Shown here: positions 1-10,852 of the stretch, piece by piece | Position numbering within the stretch: the first letter of the stretch is position 1 | How the letters are laid out: every line of letters begins with the position of its first letter | DNA from: Cellvibrionales bacterium UBA7375 | Lineage (GTDB): Bacteria; Pseudomonadota; Gammaproteobacteria; Pseudomonadales; Porticoccaceae | Length of the DNA: 64,000 nt | Direction: 5' to 3' | Assembly: GCA_949487135.1 (NCBI GenBank) | Contig: CATAJQ010000002.1 | Location: forward strand, 80,540 to 144,539 | Program-made: the position numbers and the translations under genes | The notes under the pieces: model-generated | Told to the model about the DNA's origin: nothing | Seen by the model: the letters and a program-made list of their open reading frames with translations, nothing else | Databases searched by the model: none

Positions 1-1
1 C

Positions 2-310
2 GACGCCGCAATCAGAGAAACCTATGAAGAAACCGGCTGGAACGTAGAAATTGAAAACCTTATAGGTATATACAGTAGCAAAGCAAAAGTAAGCGGTATT
101 ACTTATTATCGCCTAGCTTTTTCCGCCCGTGAGATTTCTCATGATGAGCAAGCATGCATTGATCCAGATATTGACGAGGTTCTTTGGTTAACTATGGAAC
201 AGATTACAAGCAATAGTGACCGTCTTCGCAGTGAGCTGGTTATCTCCTGCATCAATGACTTCAATCAGGGTTCGATTTTTCCTTTGGAAATATTTCGTAA
301 CCGCTTATAG
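2..310 (+). CDS. nudJ: NUDIX hydrolase, NudJ-like (5' truncated by window edge)
   Basis: An open frame enters from the window edge and stops with TAG at 308-310, leaving 103 codons without a start. The first residues, AAIRETYEETGW, match the second half of a Nudix box (REx2EExG), which binds the metal and hydrolyses nucleoside di- or triphosphates and related pyrophosphates. NudJ (YmfB) of E. coli sits directly upstream of mnmA-hflD-purB, and the same neighbours follow here, so the NudJ assignment rests on motif plus synteny. It lies 36 bp upstream of mnmA, so co-transcription is plausible. Substrate is not deducible from the fragment. Confidence 0.85.
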   Translation, partial: DAAIRETYEETGWNVEIENLIGIYSSKAKVSGITYYRLAFSAREISHDEQACIDPDIDEVLWLTMEQITSNSDRLRSELVISCINDFNQGSIFPLEIFRNRL

Positions 311-346
311 TGTGCAACCTCAAAACTAAGGCACAAACAACGATTA

Positions 347-1438
347 ATGAGTAGCTTAGAAAAAGTAATAGTCGGCATGTCCGGCGGCGTGGATAGCTCG
401 GTCGCAGCCCTACTTCTAAAACAGCAGGGTTATCAGGTTGAGGGGCTATTTATGAAAAACTGGGATGAGGATGACGGTTCAGAATACTGTACAGCCATTC
501 AAGATCTAGAGGATGCTCAGCAGGTATGCGATAAGATTGGTATACCACTGCATACGGCAAACTTTGCCGCTGACTACTGGGATAATGTCTTTGAGCACTT
601 TTTAGCAGAATATAAGGCTGGACGAACCCCTAACCCAGATATTCTGTGTAATAGAGAAATAAAATTTAAAGTGTTTCTCGAATACGCCGAAATGTTGGGT
701 GCTAACTATATAGCCACTGGTCACTATGTTCGTCGCGGCAATAATAATGGGCAGGCTACTCTTTTGAAGGGCTTAGATAATAACAAGGATCAAAGTTATT
801 TTTTACATGCGGTCAATGAGTCGGCAATAAATCGTTCACTTTTTCCGATAGGAGAATTAGAAAAATCTGAAGTAAGAGAAATCGCAGAAAAAAATGGCTT
901 TGTCACCTCCAAGAAAAAAGACAGTACTGGCATCTGCTTTATTGGAGAACGGCGCTTTAGTGACTTTTTACAGCAATACCTTCCCGCCCAGCCGGGACGA
1001 ATGCTCACGCCTGATGGGGTCGATATGGGCGAGCATCAAGGGCTTATGTTTTATACGCTTGGGCAGCGCCAAGGTCTTGGTATTGGCGGGGTTAAAGATG
1101 CCAGCGATGAGCCTTGGTTTAGTTTAGAGAAAGATCTTGAAAATAATATTTTAATTGTGGGTCAGGGTACTGAGCACCCTCTTCTGTTCAATAATAACTT
1201 AACTGCCTCAGGCATACATTGGATCAATGATGCGCCATTGGGACAGCTTGAGTGCTATGCTAAAACTCGTTATCGGCAACCCGATCAAAGTTGTAAGTTA
1301 ACTTTGGATAAATCTGGTGCCTGCTATGTAGTGTTTGATCAACCTCAGCGGGCTATAACCCCGGGTCAGTCGGTGGTGTTCTATCAAAATGATCAATGTT
1401 TAGGTGGCGGCGTGATTGATAAAGCATGGCGATCATAG
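347..1438 (+). CDS. mnmA: tRNA-specific 2-thiouridylase MnmA
   Basis: This cytoplasmic enzyme adenylates and thiolates U34 of tRNA-Lys, -Glu and -Gln, making the s2U part of mnm5s2U. The N-terminal PP-loop [12 protein letters not shown] (residues 10-21) binds ATP. The two catalytic cysteines appear in [11 protein letters not shown] (about Cys101) and GICFIGE (about Cys197). A C-terminal beta-barrel region follows. At 363 aa the length is normal for the family. It lies between the nudJ-like fragment and hflD, as in E. coli. Its sulfur donor partner TusE is encoded about 16.5 kb downstream in this window, but TusBCD are not seen here. Confidence 0.97.
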   Translation: MSSLEKVIVGMSGGVDSSVAALLLKQQGYQVEGLFMKNWDEDDGSEYCTAIQDLEDAQQVCDKIGIPLHTANFAADYWDNVFEHFLAEYKAGRTPNPDILCNREIKFKVFLEYAEMLGANYIATGHYVRRGNNNGQATLLKGLDNNKDQSYFLHAVNESAINRSLFPIGELEKSEVREIAEKNGFVTSKKKDSTGICFIGERRFSDFLQQYLPAQPGRMLTPDGVDMGEHQGLMFYTLGQRQGLGIGGVKDASDEPWFSLEKDLENNILIVGQGTEHPLLFNNNLTASGIHWINDAPLGQLECYAKTRYRQPDQSCKLTLDKSGACYVVFDQPQRAITPGQSVVFYQNDQCLGGGVIDKAWRS

Positions 1439-1469
1439 GCTAATATAAATATTTGTAGAGATAAATAAT

Positions 1470-2093
1470 TTGTTTTCCAAACCATCAAAACAACAGGCGC
1501 TGGCATTGGCCGCTATCTTTCAGGCTTCAAATCAAGTGTATAAGCTTGCCTATAACGGCGTTTCAGATAAAGAAACAATGTCATTTGCTATGTCTACCTT
1601 ACTTAATCAGGATCCTGATAGCCTAGATCAGCTGTATGGTTCTATCGACAATCTACAGGATGGTTTGGATAGTATGAAAATGTTCTTAGAAAATGCTAAC
1701 AACGTATCCGAATCAAAATATAAAGAAGTTATAGGCTATGTGATGTCGTCCATTCATCTAGCCAGTAAGCTTTCTAATGATAATGAACTGCTAACAAAAA
1801 TTGAGAATGGCATTGATAATGCGCGGCAACAGGCCGAGCATTTTTCCATTACTCATGACAATGTATATAGTAATGTTGGTTCTCTCTATCAAGACACTAT
1901 CAGCAATATGCGCCTGCGAATACAGGTAATGGGTTCTGCCGTTTATTTACAACAGTCAGCAGTCGCTGCCAGAATACGCTGTATGCTTTTTTCAGCCATA
2001 AGAAATGCTTTTCTTTGGCGACAGCTCGGTGGCAAAAGACGCCATCTTTTAATGCAGCGAAAAGCATTTCTTAAAGTAATTAACCAGCTTTGA
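1470..2093 (+). CDS. hflD: High frequency lysogenization protein HflD homolog
   Basis: A 207-aa helical protein in the conserved mnmA-hflD-purB order; E. coli HflD is about 213 aa. HflD is a peripheral membrane protein known for interacting with phage lambda CII; its housekeeping role is unclear. The start is TTG at 1470, with GTAGAG as a weak ribosome binding site, and no better ATG is in frame near it. The C-terminal part (LWRQLGGKRRHLL) resembles the basic tail of the family. The 3' end contains a perfect 15-bp inverted repeat, reported separately. It begins 31 bp after mnmA. Confidence 0.9.
   Translation: MFSKPSKQQALALAAIFQASNQVYKLAYNGVSDKETMSFAMSTLLNQDPDSLDQLYGSIDNLQDGLDSMKMFLENANNVSESKYKEVIGYVMSSIHLASKLSNDNELLTKIENGIDNARQQAEHFSITHDNVYSNVGSLYQDTISNMRLRIQVMGSAVYLQQSAVAARIRCMLFSAIRNAFLWRQLGGKRRHLLMQRKAFLKVINQL
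1999..2073. repeat. Perfect 15-bp inverted repeat inside the 3' end of hflD
   Basis: TAAGAAATGCTTTTC (1999-2013) and its exact reverse complement GAAAAGCATTTCTTA (2059-2073) are separated by 45 bases and lie wholly within the last 32 codons of hflD. In RNA this could pair into a long stem. No T-tract follows, so it is not a typical intrinsic terminator. Purpose unknown; it may affect mRNA decay or be coincidental coding constraint. Confidence 0.7.
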
Positions 2094-2138
2094 AAAATAG
2101 TTTTTACTCTGTAACACAACTCTGAAATCTATTTATAA

Positions 2139-3569
<1,431 letters not shown>

Positions 3570-3577
3570 ATAGACCC

Positions 3578-4513
3578 ATGTCGAGCTTTCCAGTACTAGG
3601 CAATATAACAGCACAGCAGTTTCTCGCAGAGTACTGGCAGAAAAAACCTTTATTGATCCGCAATGCGATACCCAATTTTCAGCCACCGGTTGATGGCAAT
3701 GATATAGCCGGTTTAGCCTTAGAACCTGATGTAGAATCTAGGTTAGTGGTTGGCAGTGATTGGCAAATAGAACATGGCCCTTTTGAAGAACGACGTTTTC
3801 AATCACTCCCTGAGAGAGAGTGGACATTATTAGTTCAGGCAGTTGACCTATGGATACCGGAAGTTGCCAATATTCTAGATCATTTTGGCTTTCTACCGCG
3901 CTGGCGTATAGACGATATTATGGTGAGTTATGCCACTGATGGTGGCAATGTCGGCCCTCATTATGATAATTATGATGTTTTTCTATTACAGGGTGAGGGT
4001 CAACGCCAATGGTCTGTCGGTGGACTCTGCGATCAAGATAGTGCCCTATTACCCCATCCAAATTTGCGTATTCTTGCCAACGAGCAGTTCCATCACCAGT
4101 GGACACTAAATTGTGGCGATATGCTGTATTTGCCACCTAAACACAGTCACCACGGTGTCGCTATAGGAGAATGCACTACATACTCTATTGGTTTCCGAGC
4201 GCCTACTGTTACCGAAATGCTCGATGATCTCACTACAGAACTAATGAGCATGGGCACAAACAATGATACGTTTAAAGATCCAGTCCTAACGCCAGATATG
4301 GCTAACCAACCTATTTCTAGTGCTTATTTAGAACAAATTAGAGCGCTGCTAAACAAAACATTAGATGATGATGAGCTTCTACTCAACTGGTTTGCTCAGT
4401 TTATGACCCAACCCAAATACCCTGAATTAGTTGATGTGACGGATGAACTAAGAAATGCTGCTATTGATATATCTGAAGACACTTACAAAGAATACCTTAA
4501 TGGTCAGTCTTAA
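3578..4513 (+). CDS. roxA: Cupin-fold ribosomal protein L16 arginine 3-hydroxylase (RoxA/YcfD)
   Basis: A JmjC/cupin 2-oxoglutarate and Fe(II) oxygenase. The family member in E. coli, YcfD, hydroxylates Arg81 of ribosomal protein L16. The iron-binding HxD is in GPHYDNYDVF (His128, Asp130) and the distal histidine is in KHSHHG (His191 or His192). A helical C-terminal section follows. At 311 aa it is shorter than the roughly 370 aa of E. coli YcfD. It starts 8 bp after purB and is probably co-transcribed. In E. coli phoPQ lie between these two genes; they are absent here. Confidence 0.92.
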   Translation: MSSFPVLGNITAQQFLAEYWQKKPLLIRNAIPNFQPPVDGNDIAGLALEPDVESRLVVGSDWQIEHGPFEERRFQSLPEREWTLLVQAVDLWIPEVANILDHFGFLPRWRIDDIMVSYATDGGNVGPHYDNYDVFLLQGEGQRQWSVGGLCDQDSALLPHPNLRILANEQFHHQWTLNCGDMLYLPPKHSHHGVAIGECTTYSIGFRAPTVTEMLDDLTTELMSMGTNNDTFKDPVLTPDMANQPISSAYLEQIRALLNKTLDDDELLLNWFAQFMTQPKYPELVDVTDELRNAAIDISEDTYKEYLNGQS

Positions 4514-4527
4514 TTTTTCTTCAAGGA

Positions 4528-6330
4528 TCAATTACCTTGTGGAATAGCTGCTGCACCCTGGCGTCTGGGATCTGCACTGCCAACTAGGTATTGACCATTG
4601 GTAGCAATGCTTTGAGTGGAACCAAGAACCCGTGAAGAGGTTGAAATATCATGCCCCATTGATTTAAGCAGGCGCAGGCTATCAACTGAGATTCCTTTTT
4701 CATAAAAGACCCTATCTGGAAGCCACTGATGATGAATTCTAGCGGCTGAAGTGGCTTCAGCAATACCCATATCAAATTCGATACTGTTTAGAATCATCTG
4801 CAAAACAATAGTGATAATTGTACTTCCGCCTGGACTACCGGAAGCCAGTGTTGGTTTGTTATTGGCATTAAATACAATGGTGGGTGTCATAGATGATAGT
4901 GGTCTTTTATAAGGTTCAACAGCATTGGCTGTGCCACCTATCAGGCCATAACCATTAGCAGAACCTGGTTTAGCAGAAAAATCATCCATCTCGTTATTAA
5001 GTAAAAAACCCGCGCCATCAACCGCTATACCATTGCCATAGGCAAAATTAAGGGTGTAAGTATTTGTCACTATATTGCCCTGCTTATCCCATGTAGAATA
5101 GTGGGTAGTTTCTTCACTTTCAGAGTTTTTGGCAGCTACCCATTTTTCCAGTCCTGGATAAACATCTTTTGACTGGCGTGCTTTATGAGGATTGATCTGC
5201 TGGCTTAGAGCTTTGGCATAGTTTTTATCAATAAGCTGATTAATCGGTACTGGAGTAAAATCTGGGTCGCCTAAATAAAGGCTACGATCAGCGTAGGCTG
5301 AGCGCATAGCTTCAGTTAAATGATGTATATAAGCCGCTGAGTTATGGCCCATTGGCATTAGCTCGAAGTTTTCTAGAATATTTAACATCTGTACCAAATG
5401 TATACCGCCAGATGAGGGCGGCGGCATGGCGCAAATTTTGTGATCCCTGTAGGTTCCGCAAACTGGCTTTCGCTCTATAACCTTATAACCGGCTAAATCT
5501 TGAAGTGATATTAGGCCACCCGATCGTTGCATTTGATCCACTATTAGATCAGCAGTTTTTCCTTTATAGAAGCCGTCTGTACCCTGCTTTGATATTCTTT
5601 GTAGAGTTGCACTTAAATCAGACTGTATAAATAAATCGCCAGGTTTGTAGTGACTACCATCAGGCTTGTAAAAGTAGTTTTTAGAGGCGCTGTGTTGTTG
5701 TAATCGCTGTTTGCTTTGGAGTAGTGAATCAGACAGATCATAATTAACCTCAAAACCCTGACTAGCCAATTTTATTGCAGGCTTAAGAACATCTTTAATT
5801 GACATGCTTCCATAGTGATCTAGGGCATAAAGTAGACCAGCAACCGTACCGGGTACACCGGAAGATTGAGCGCTGTAACGTGCTTTTTGGTTATCGACAT
5901 TACCTTCTTGATTAAGAAACATATCCCTGCTGGCTGTGGAAGGTGCCATTTCACGATAGTCGATAGCAATGGTTTTATTTTTATCAGCCAGATGAACAAG
6001 CATAAAACCCCCGCCACCAAGGTTACCCGCTCTGGGCAATGTAACCGCTAGGGCAAAACCTGTGGCTACAGCCGCATCGATAGCGTTGCCACCTGCTTCA
6101 AGAATATCGGCCCCCACTTTGCTAGCAATTTCTTCTTGTGAAACTACCATACCGAGTTGGCTGACTACGGGGTGAAAGCGTGCATTTTTATCTAGAATTG
6201 GGTTGTCGAGGGAGTCAGAATAAACCAAAACCGCATTTAGAGAGATCAAGATTCCTAGGCAGGCAGGCATAAAAAATCTACTTATAATAAGCACGATACG
6301 ACATTCCTTTTGTATAAAATCATGTAGCAA
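4528..6330 (-). CDS. ggt: Gamma-glutamyltranspeptidase (glutathione hydrolase)
   Basis: A periplasmic Ntn-hydrolase that cleaves the gamma-glutamyl bond of glutathione and transfers or hydrolyses it. The autocleavage and nucleophile threonine lies in EETTHYSTWDKQGN (about residue 407). Downstream are the substrate-binding PLSSMTPTIVF and SGSPGGSTI motifs. The hydrophobic N-terminus is a signal peptide. The ORF start at 6330 gives a long n-region; an in-frame GTG at codon 13, with AAGGA upstream, would give a more normal one. Its 600 aa are full length. It converges with roxA, leaving only 14 bp between stops. Confidence 0.95.
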   Translation of the reverse strand: MLHDFIQKECRIVLIISRFFMPACLGILISLNAVLVYSDSLDNPILDKNARFHPVVSQLGMVVSQEEIASKVGADILEAGGNAIDAAVATGFALAVTLPRAGNLGGGGFMLVHLADKNKTIAIDYREMAPSTASRDMFLNQEGNVDNQKARYSAQSSGVPGTVAGLLYALDHYGSMSIKDVLKPAIKLASQGFEVNYDLSDSLLQSKQRLQQHSASKNYFYKPDGSHYKPGDLFIQSDLSATLQRISKQGTDGFYKGKTADLIVDQMQRSGGLISLQDLAGYKVIERKPVCGTYRDHKICAMPPPSSGGIHLVQMLNILENFELMPMGHNSAAYIHHLTEAMRSAYADRSLYLGDPDFTPVPINQLIDKNYAKALSQQINPHKARQSKDVYPGLEKWVAAKNSESEETTHYSTWDKQGNIVTNTYTLNFAYGNGIAVDGAGFLLNNEMDDFSAKPGSANGYGLIGGTANAVEPYKRPLSSMTPTIVFNANNKPTLASGSPGGSTIITIVLQMILNSIEFDMGIAEATSAARIHHQWLPDRVFYEKGISVDSLRLLKSMGHDISTSSRVLGSTQSIATNGQYLVGSADPRRQGAAAIPQGN

Positions 6331-6439
6331 TTTGTATATTCTAAGGACTATACCAAAATTACCGAGGTTTTTTTCTGAGGGTTTTGCAAAATAATTAAAA
6401 TAGCCAACAAAGGAAGCAGATTAATGTGATAAAAATCGG

Positions 6440-6445
6440 TATAAT
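6440..6445 (+). promoter_or_regulatory. Candidate -10 element upstream of the pyrD-pyrK fusion
   Basis: TATAAT occurs in the 130-bp divergent gap between ggt and the pyrD-pyrK fusion. A start site a few bases downstream would leave almost no leader before the ATG at 6461, which favours the TTG at 6491 as the start codon. No convincing -35 box was seen. Confidence 0.35.
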
Positions 6446-6490
6446 TTAACGTATAACGATGTGTTTTTAATTTACTTTGAGCTAATCAAC

Positions 6491-8125
6491 TTGAATACAG
6501 AATTTCTCGGTAAAAAGATATCTGGTCTATTTACAATTCCCTCTGGCATTGTCACCACGGCGACTTCAATAATCCAAGCCACGTTTGATGATATTCCTCA
6601 AATTGGGGTAATTACTACCAAAAGTGTTGGCCTTGAACAGCGCGCGGGTAATCGTGAACCAGTTTACAGTCAATATGCCCCTGGTTGTTTTGTTAATGCG
6701 GTGGGTCTTACCAATCCCGGTGCAAAGGTCGCCGCTGAGCTAATGGCTGATTTAAGGGTGCCTGAAGATCGCTTTTTATTGACCTCAATTTTTGGTGGTA
6801 GTGTTGAAGAATTTGTCGAAGTGGCAAAGATAATGGCACCAGTGTCGGATGGTCTCGAGCTCAACCTATCATGCCCTCATGCTACTGGCTATGGTATGGC
6901 AATGGGACAGGACCCCGCTTTAGTTAAAGAAATAACGGCCGCTGTTAAAGCTGCTGTTGATATACCTGTGGTACCTAAATTAACGCCAAACACTCCAAAT
7001 ATCGCTGAAATTGCCCTTGCTGCGGCTGAAGGTGGTGCTGATGCTATCTGTGCGATCAATACACTTGGTCCTGGCTATACCGCCGCTCATGGTCACCCTG
7101 TGTTAAGTAATGGTGCTGGCGGTATGTCCGGCAAAGCGGTATTGCCAATAGCTTTAAAATGTATTCGTGAAATACGCGCAGTCTGTGATTTGCCCATTAT
7201 TGGGTGTGGCGGTATAAGCAGTGCGGATGATGTTAGACAAACAATGGATGCGGGTGCCGATATCATCGGGGTTGGCTCAGCTCTAACCGGTCTAACCACT
7301 GATGAAATGTGTGATTATTTTAATCAGTTAGAATCTGATATTTGCTTTTCTTCAAATAAAGCTGAAAATCATATCCGCTATGATATCGACATGAACTTTG
7401 AGCCTGTGGTTCTGGTTAAAAATGAGCGTATCTGTGACGATATCTGTGTACTCACCTTTGATCGTAAGATTAATATCCAAGCTGGTGAATTTGTTTTCTT
7501 ATGGGTTCCGGGTGTGGGCGAAAAACCCTTCTCTGCCCTTGCTGATGACCCCTTTCAACTAGCCGTTATTGATGTGGGCATATTTACTCACGCCTTGATG
7601 GATCTTAAAGTAGGTACCGAAGTTTACGTTAGAGGCCCACACGGCATTGCTGTTCAGCCTCATGAAGGTGCCAAGATAATGGCGGTAGCCGGTGGTACGG
7701 GCCTAGCCGCTGTTTATCAGCTTGCAAGAGACTTTGGCAATGCCGAAATCTTTACCGGTGCTCGTTCTGCTGAGCGACATTATTACCTTGATGAGTGCAA
7801 AAAAATTGCCGATGTGCATATAGCGACTGATGACGGCAGTCTCGGCTTTAAAGGTTTTGTTACCGAGATGCTTCGCGCCCGCTTGCAAGAAATGTCTAAG
7901 CAAGAATTAGAAAACATTATGTTTTATAACTGTGGCCCTGCGCCGATGGTGCATGCAGCTGCATCAGTGCAACGTGAGTTTTGTGGCGACCATCAAATTC
8001 ACAGTGCTATTGACTACCTAACCAAGTGCGGTGTCGGTATCTGTGGAGCCTGTGCTACGCCTGAAGGCAAGCGTATCTGCGTAGATGGACCATTTATTCA
8101 AGGTGACCCAGCACCCCAGCGCTAG
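6491..8125 (+). CDS. pyrD: Fused dihydroorotate dehydrogenase (class 1B-like PyrD) and PyrK-like electron transfer domain
   Basis: A two-part protein. Residues up to about 300 form a class 1 dihydroorotate dehydrogenase with the active-site cysteine loop LNLSCPHATGYG, KLTPNTPNI, INTLGPG and the FMN-phosphate region GGISSADDV. From about residue 310 a ferredoxin-reductase-like module follows, with the NAD-pocket region AVAGGTGLAAVY and a C-terminal [2Fe-2S] ligand set CGVGICGAC-x8-C, as in PyrK. In class 1B enzymes PyrD and PyrK are separate subunits passing electrons from dihydroorotate to NAD+. Most gammaproteobacteria instead use membrane-bound class 2 PyrD. The track starts at ATG 6461; TTG 6491 fits homologous N-termini better. 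It overlaps the convergent fadB-like gene by 4 bp. Confidence 0.85.
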   Translation: MNTEFLGKKISGLFTIPSGIVTTATSIIQATFDDIPQIGVITTKSVGLEQRAGNREPVYSQYAPGCFVNAVGLTNPGAKVAAELMADLRVPEDRFLLTSIFGGSVEEFVEVAKIMAPVSDGLELNLSCPHATGYGMAMGQDPALVKEITAAVKAAVDIPVVPKLTPNTPNIAEIALAAAEGGADAICAINTLGPGYTAAHGHPVLSNGAGGMSGKAVLPIALKCIREIRAVCDLPIIGCGGISSADDVRQTMDAGADIIGVGSALTGLTTDEMCDYFNQLESDICFSSNKAENHIRYDIDMNFEPVVLVKNERICDDICVLTFDRKINIQAGEFVFLWVPGVGEKPFSALADDPFQLAVIDVGIFTHALMDLKVGTEVYVRGPHGIAVQPHEGAKIMAVAGGTGLAAVYQLARDFGNAEIFTGARSAERHYYLDECKKIADVHIATDDGSLGFKGFVTEMLRARLQEMSKQELENIMFYNCGPAPMVHAAASVQREFCGDHQIHSAIDYLTKCGVGICGACATPEGKRICVDGPFIQGDPAPQR

Positions 8126-10278
8126 GGATAAAACTTGCTAACTGTTGTTGCCATTTTGCGCATCGATTCTGTGGGCTGATAGAGTTGTGCAATATCTGAG
8201 TAGTAATCTGCTCTTTGACAGATATTGGCTATTCCTTGCTCGTCCATCCAGCGACAGATTCCACCTCTAAATGGCGGGAATCCAACACCCCAGATTAATG
8301 CCATATCTGCCTCGATCGCAGTATCGACAATACCTTCATCTAAACAGTGGTTCATTTCTATAGCGAGGGGCAATAAAAGTCTATCAATAATTGTCTGCGG
8401 ATCTATTTCACGGTGTTTACCGGCTACTGACTCTAATAGCTCAATACTGTCTTTATCTATAGTTTTCTCGGGACGACCGCCTTTGCTTGGGGTATAAGAG
8501 TAATACCCCTTAGCATTCTTCTGTCCTTGACGACCCGATTTTAAAAGTATTTCTGTGGGTGTTGTATCGTCATATACAAATCGCTCGGGTATACCTTCAG
8601 ACATCACTGAATAGCAATGAACAATGGTATCTAAGCCGACAACATCCATTAAATAAGCTGGACCCATGGGCATGCCCCACTGTTCCATCACCTGATCTAT
8701 CTGTTGAAAACTTACGCCATCACGCAATAATAATTCCATAGCAAAGCACTGGGCAAAAAGTACCCTATTGACTAAAAAGCCAGGGCAATCATTAACCACA
8801 ATCGGCTTCTTACCAAGTCGTAGCGCGTGGTTACAGACAGCGGCAATGGTTTGATCGGATGTATGTTCACCTCTAATAACCTCCACAAGGGGCATAACAT
8901 GTACTGGATTGAAAAAATGCATACCGCAAAAACGTTCTGGCTTCTGCAGTGACTGTGCAAGTTGATTGATCGATATACTTGAGGTGTTTGATACTATTAT
9001 CGCATCATCGGATAGCTGCTTATCCAGTGCCGATAGAACAGTATTTTTGATGGGTAAATGCTCAACAACTGCCTCAACTACAAACTGTGCATTGTCTAGA
9101 TCTTGATCGTTTAGTGTAGGCTTAATCATTGCCAAAATAGCCGCAGCTTTTTGCGTATCTAACTTGCCCTTTGATACAATTTTTTGCAGGAGTTTATCCG
9201 CTTCATTAAGCCCCAAGTCTAAGGCGGGCTGGGCTATATCTTTCATAACCACTGGACAGCCTTTGGTGACGGACTGATAGGCAATACCACCACCCATAAT
9301 GCCTGCGCCTACAACCGCTGATTGAGCTATTTCAGGTAAGGGATTATCGATTTGTTTGGCGTAACCTTTGGCTTTTCTGGCCACATATTGATCACCGACA
9401 AATAAACCAATTAAAGCACGCGCCTCTGAACTCTGAGAGAGTTCATAAAAAACACCGGCTTCTTTTTGGATAGCTTCATCTCTTGCGAGTAAGGCTGATT
9501 GTGACATTAACTCTATCGCTTTAATTGGGGCTGGATAATGACCGGCTGTTTTTTGCGTCACCACAGCTTTAGCCATATTAGCTATAGCATCTATTTCAGT
9601 TTGTGCTTGATTTATTGGGGATAGTTTACGTTTTCGCGTAAGGCAATAATCAATGCTTCCAGAGGTCATGTCGTTTAACTGTTGAAGTGCCTCTGCACGC
9701 AATTGATTGGGTTCGACAACCTTATCCACTACCCCAGACTTAAATGCTTGCTGAGCGCTGTATTGGCGGGCTGTGGTTATCCATTCTACTGCTGTAGCAA
9801 AGTCGCTTAAACGCGGAAGCCTTACAGTCCCTCCCCAGCCTGGGAGTATTCCAAGACCAGTTTCAGGTAATCCGATTCGTGCATTAGTAGAGATTATTCG
9901 TATATCACAGGCTAGGCATACTTCTAGACCACCACCTAAGGCAAAGCCGTTAATAGCGACCACTGTAGGGAAAGGCATATCTTCAATGGCTGACATCATG
10001 CCATTGATGTGTCTAGCGGAGTCTAGAAATTGATCTTCAGAGGCATCAAACATTTGTTTGAACTGGGTGATATCGGCACCCACAATAAAGGCATTCTTAC
10101 TACTAGTAATAAGTAGACCGGCAACATCTAAGGACTCCTGAGCTAGCTCGATGGCTGTATGAAGCTCATCAAGGGTTTGTTTGTCTAGCTTGTTAACCGA
10201 GCCTTCAGCACTATTAAAGTTGAGCTCTAGAAAGTTATTTTCTATTTTTGTAAGACTTAACTTTTCACCGGTATACAT
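8122..10278 (-). CDS. fadB: Fatty acid oxidation complex alpha subunit (enoyl-CoA hydratase / 3-hydroxyacyl-CoA dehydrogenase)
   Basis: A multifunctional beta-oxidation enzyme. The N-terminal crotonase part has the oxyanion and acid/base segments INGFALGGGLEV and PETGLGILPGWGG. The central Rossmann motif is GAGIMGGGIAY (about residue 328), followed by the dehydrogenase motif HFFNPVHVMPLVEV and a C-terminal dimerisation domain. At 718 aa it is close to E. coli FadB (729 aa) and FadJ (714 aa). No thiolase (FadA) gene adjoins it, so the partner must be elsewhere, and FadJ-type function cannot be excluded. A GGAGGTG-type ribosome binding site lies just upstream of the start. Confidence 0.92.
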   Translation of the reverse strand: MYTGEKLSLTKIENNFLELNFNSAEGSVNKLDKQTLDELHTAIELAQESLDVAGLLITSSKNAFIVGADITQFKQMFDASEDQFLDSARHINGMMSAIEDMPFPTVVAINGFALGGGLEVCLACDIRIISTNARIGLPETGLGILPGWGGTVRLPRLSDFATAVEWITTARQYSAQQAFKSGVVDKVVEPNQLRAEALQQLNDMTSGSIDYCLTRKRKLSPINQAQTEIDAIANMAKAVVTQKTAGHYPAPIKAIELMSQSALLARDEAIQKEAGVFYELSQSSEARALIGLFVGDQYVARKAKGYAKQIDNPLPEIAQSAVVGAGIMGGGIAYQSVTKGCPVVMKDIAQPALDLGLNEADKLLQKIVSKGKLDTQKAAAILAMIKPTLNDQDLDNAQFVVEAVVEHLPIKNTVLSALDKQLSDDAIIVSNTSSISINQLAQSLQKPERFCGMHFFNPVHVMPLVEVIRGEHTSDQTIAAVCNHALRLGKKPIVVNDCPGFLVNRVLFAQCFAMELLLRDGVSFQQIDQVMEQWGMPMGPAYLMDVVGLDTIVHCYSVMSEGIPERFVYDDTTPTEILLKSGRQGQKNAKGYYSYTPSKGGRPEKTIDKDSIELLESVAGKHREIDPQTIIDRLLLPLAIEMNHCLDEGIVDTAIEADMALIWGVGFPPFRGGICRWMDEQGIANICQRADYYSDIAQLYQPTESMRKMATTVSKFYP

Positions 10279-10516
10279 AAAAACACCTCCTTTTTATTTT
10301 TTAGTTTAACGGTTCCTATTGTTCAGTCTATAACAATGTCTGACTCCTTGGTTTTGTATTATTAATAACCAAACAAAGATGATAATAATAGATCTTGGGT
10401 AAAATATTCGTCCAGAAACTAAATAAATTGATATTTGCACCCTATTTCAGATTGACGAGATGGTACTGGGTCAGTATTATGCCCACCTCTTATTAGAGAC
10501 CGCTTGGTGAGACATT

Positions 10517-10593
10517 CGGGGATTAGCGCAGTCTGGTAGCGCGCCTGCTTTGGGAGCAGGATGTCGGGGGTTCAAATCCCTCATCCCCGACCA
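10517..10593 (+). tRNA. tRNA-Pro (anticodon TGG)
   Basis: The acceptor stem CGGGGAT pairs with ATCCCCG, the discriminator is A and CCA is encoded. The anticodon arm CCTGC-TTTGGGA-GCAGG gives UGG, and the T-loop TTCAAAT is present. It is the first of a Pro-Arg-His tRNA cluster upstream of folD, an arrangement also known in Pseudomonas. Confidence 0.97.
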
Positions 10594-10635
10594 CTTTCCG
10601 GCTGTAGGGTTAGGCTGAATTGGTTGACTCTGAAT

Positions 10636-10712
<77 letters not shown>

Positions 10713-10750
10713 TTTAAGTCATTAAGAATCTAGCAGTTGTTTAGCTGGTG

Positions 10751-10756
10751 TATAAT
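10751..10756 (+). promoter_or_regulatory. Candidate -10 element for tRNA-His
   Basis: TATAAT lies 20 bases before the tRNA-His 5' end, a sensible distance for a short leader. No clear -35 hexamer was found at 17 bp, so tRNA-His may instead be part of the upstream tRNA transcript. Confidence 0.35.
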
Positions 10757-10775
10757 CGGTTTTACTCAGTGTGAT

Positions 10776-10852
10776 GGTGGACGTAGCTCAGTTGGTAGAG
10801 CCCCGGATTGTGATTCCGGTGGTCGCGGGTTCAATCCCCGTCGTCCACCCCA
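10776..10852 (+). tRNA. tRNA-His (anticodon GTG)
   Basis: The acceptor GTGGACG pairs with CGTCCAC. The C73 discriminator pairs with an encoded G at position -1 (10776), the hallmark of tRNA-His. The anticodon loop TTGTGAT reads GUG, and CCA is encoded at 10850-10852. It is third and last in the cluster, 135 bp before folD. Confidence 0.97.
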
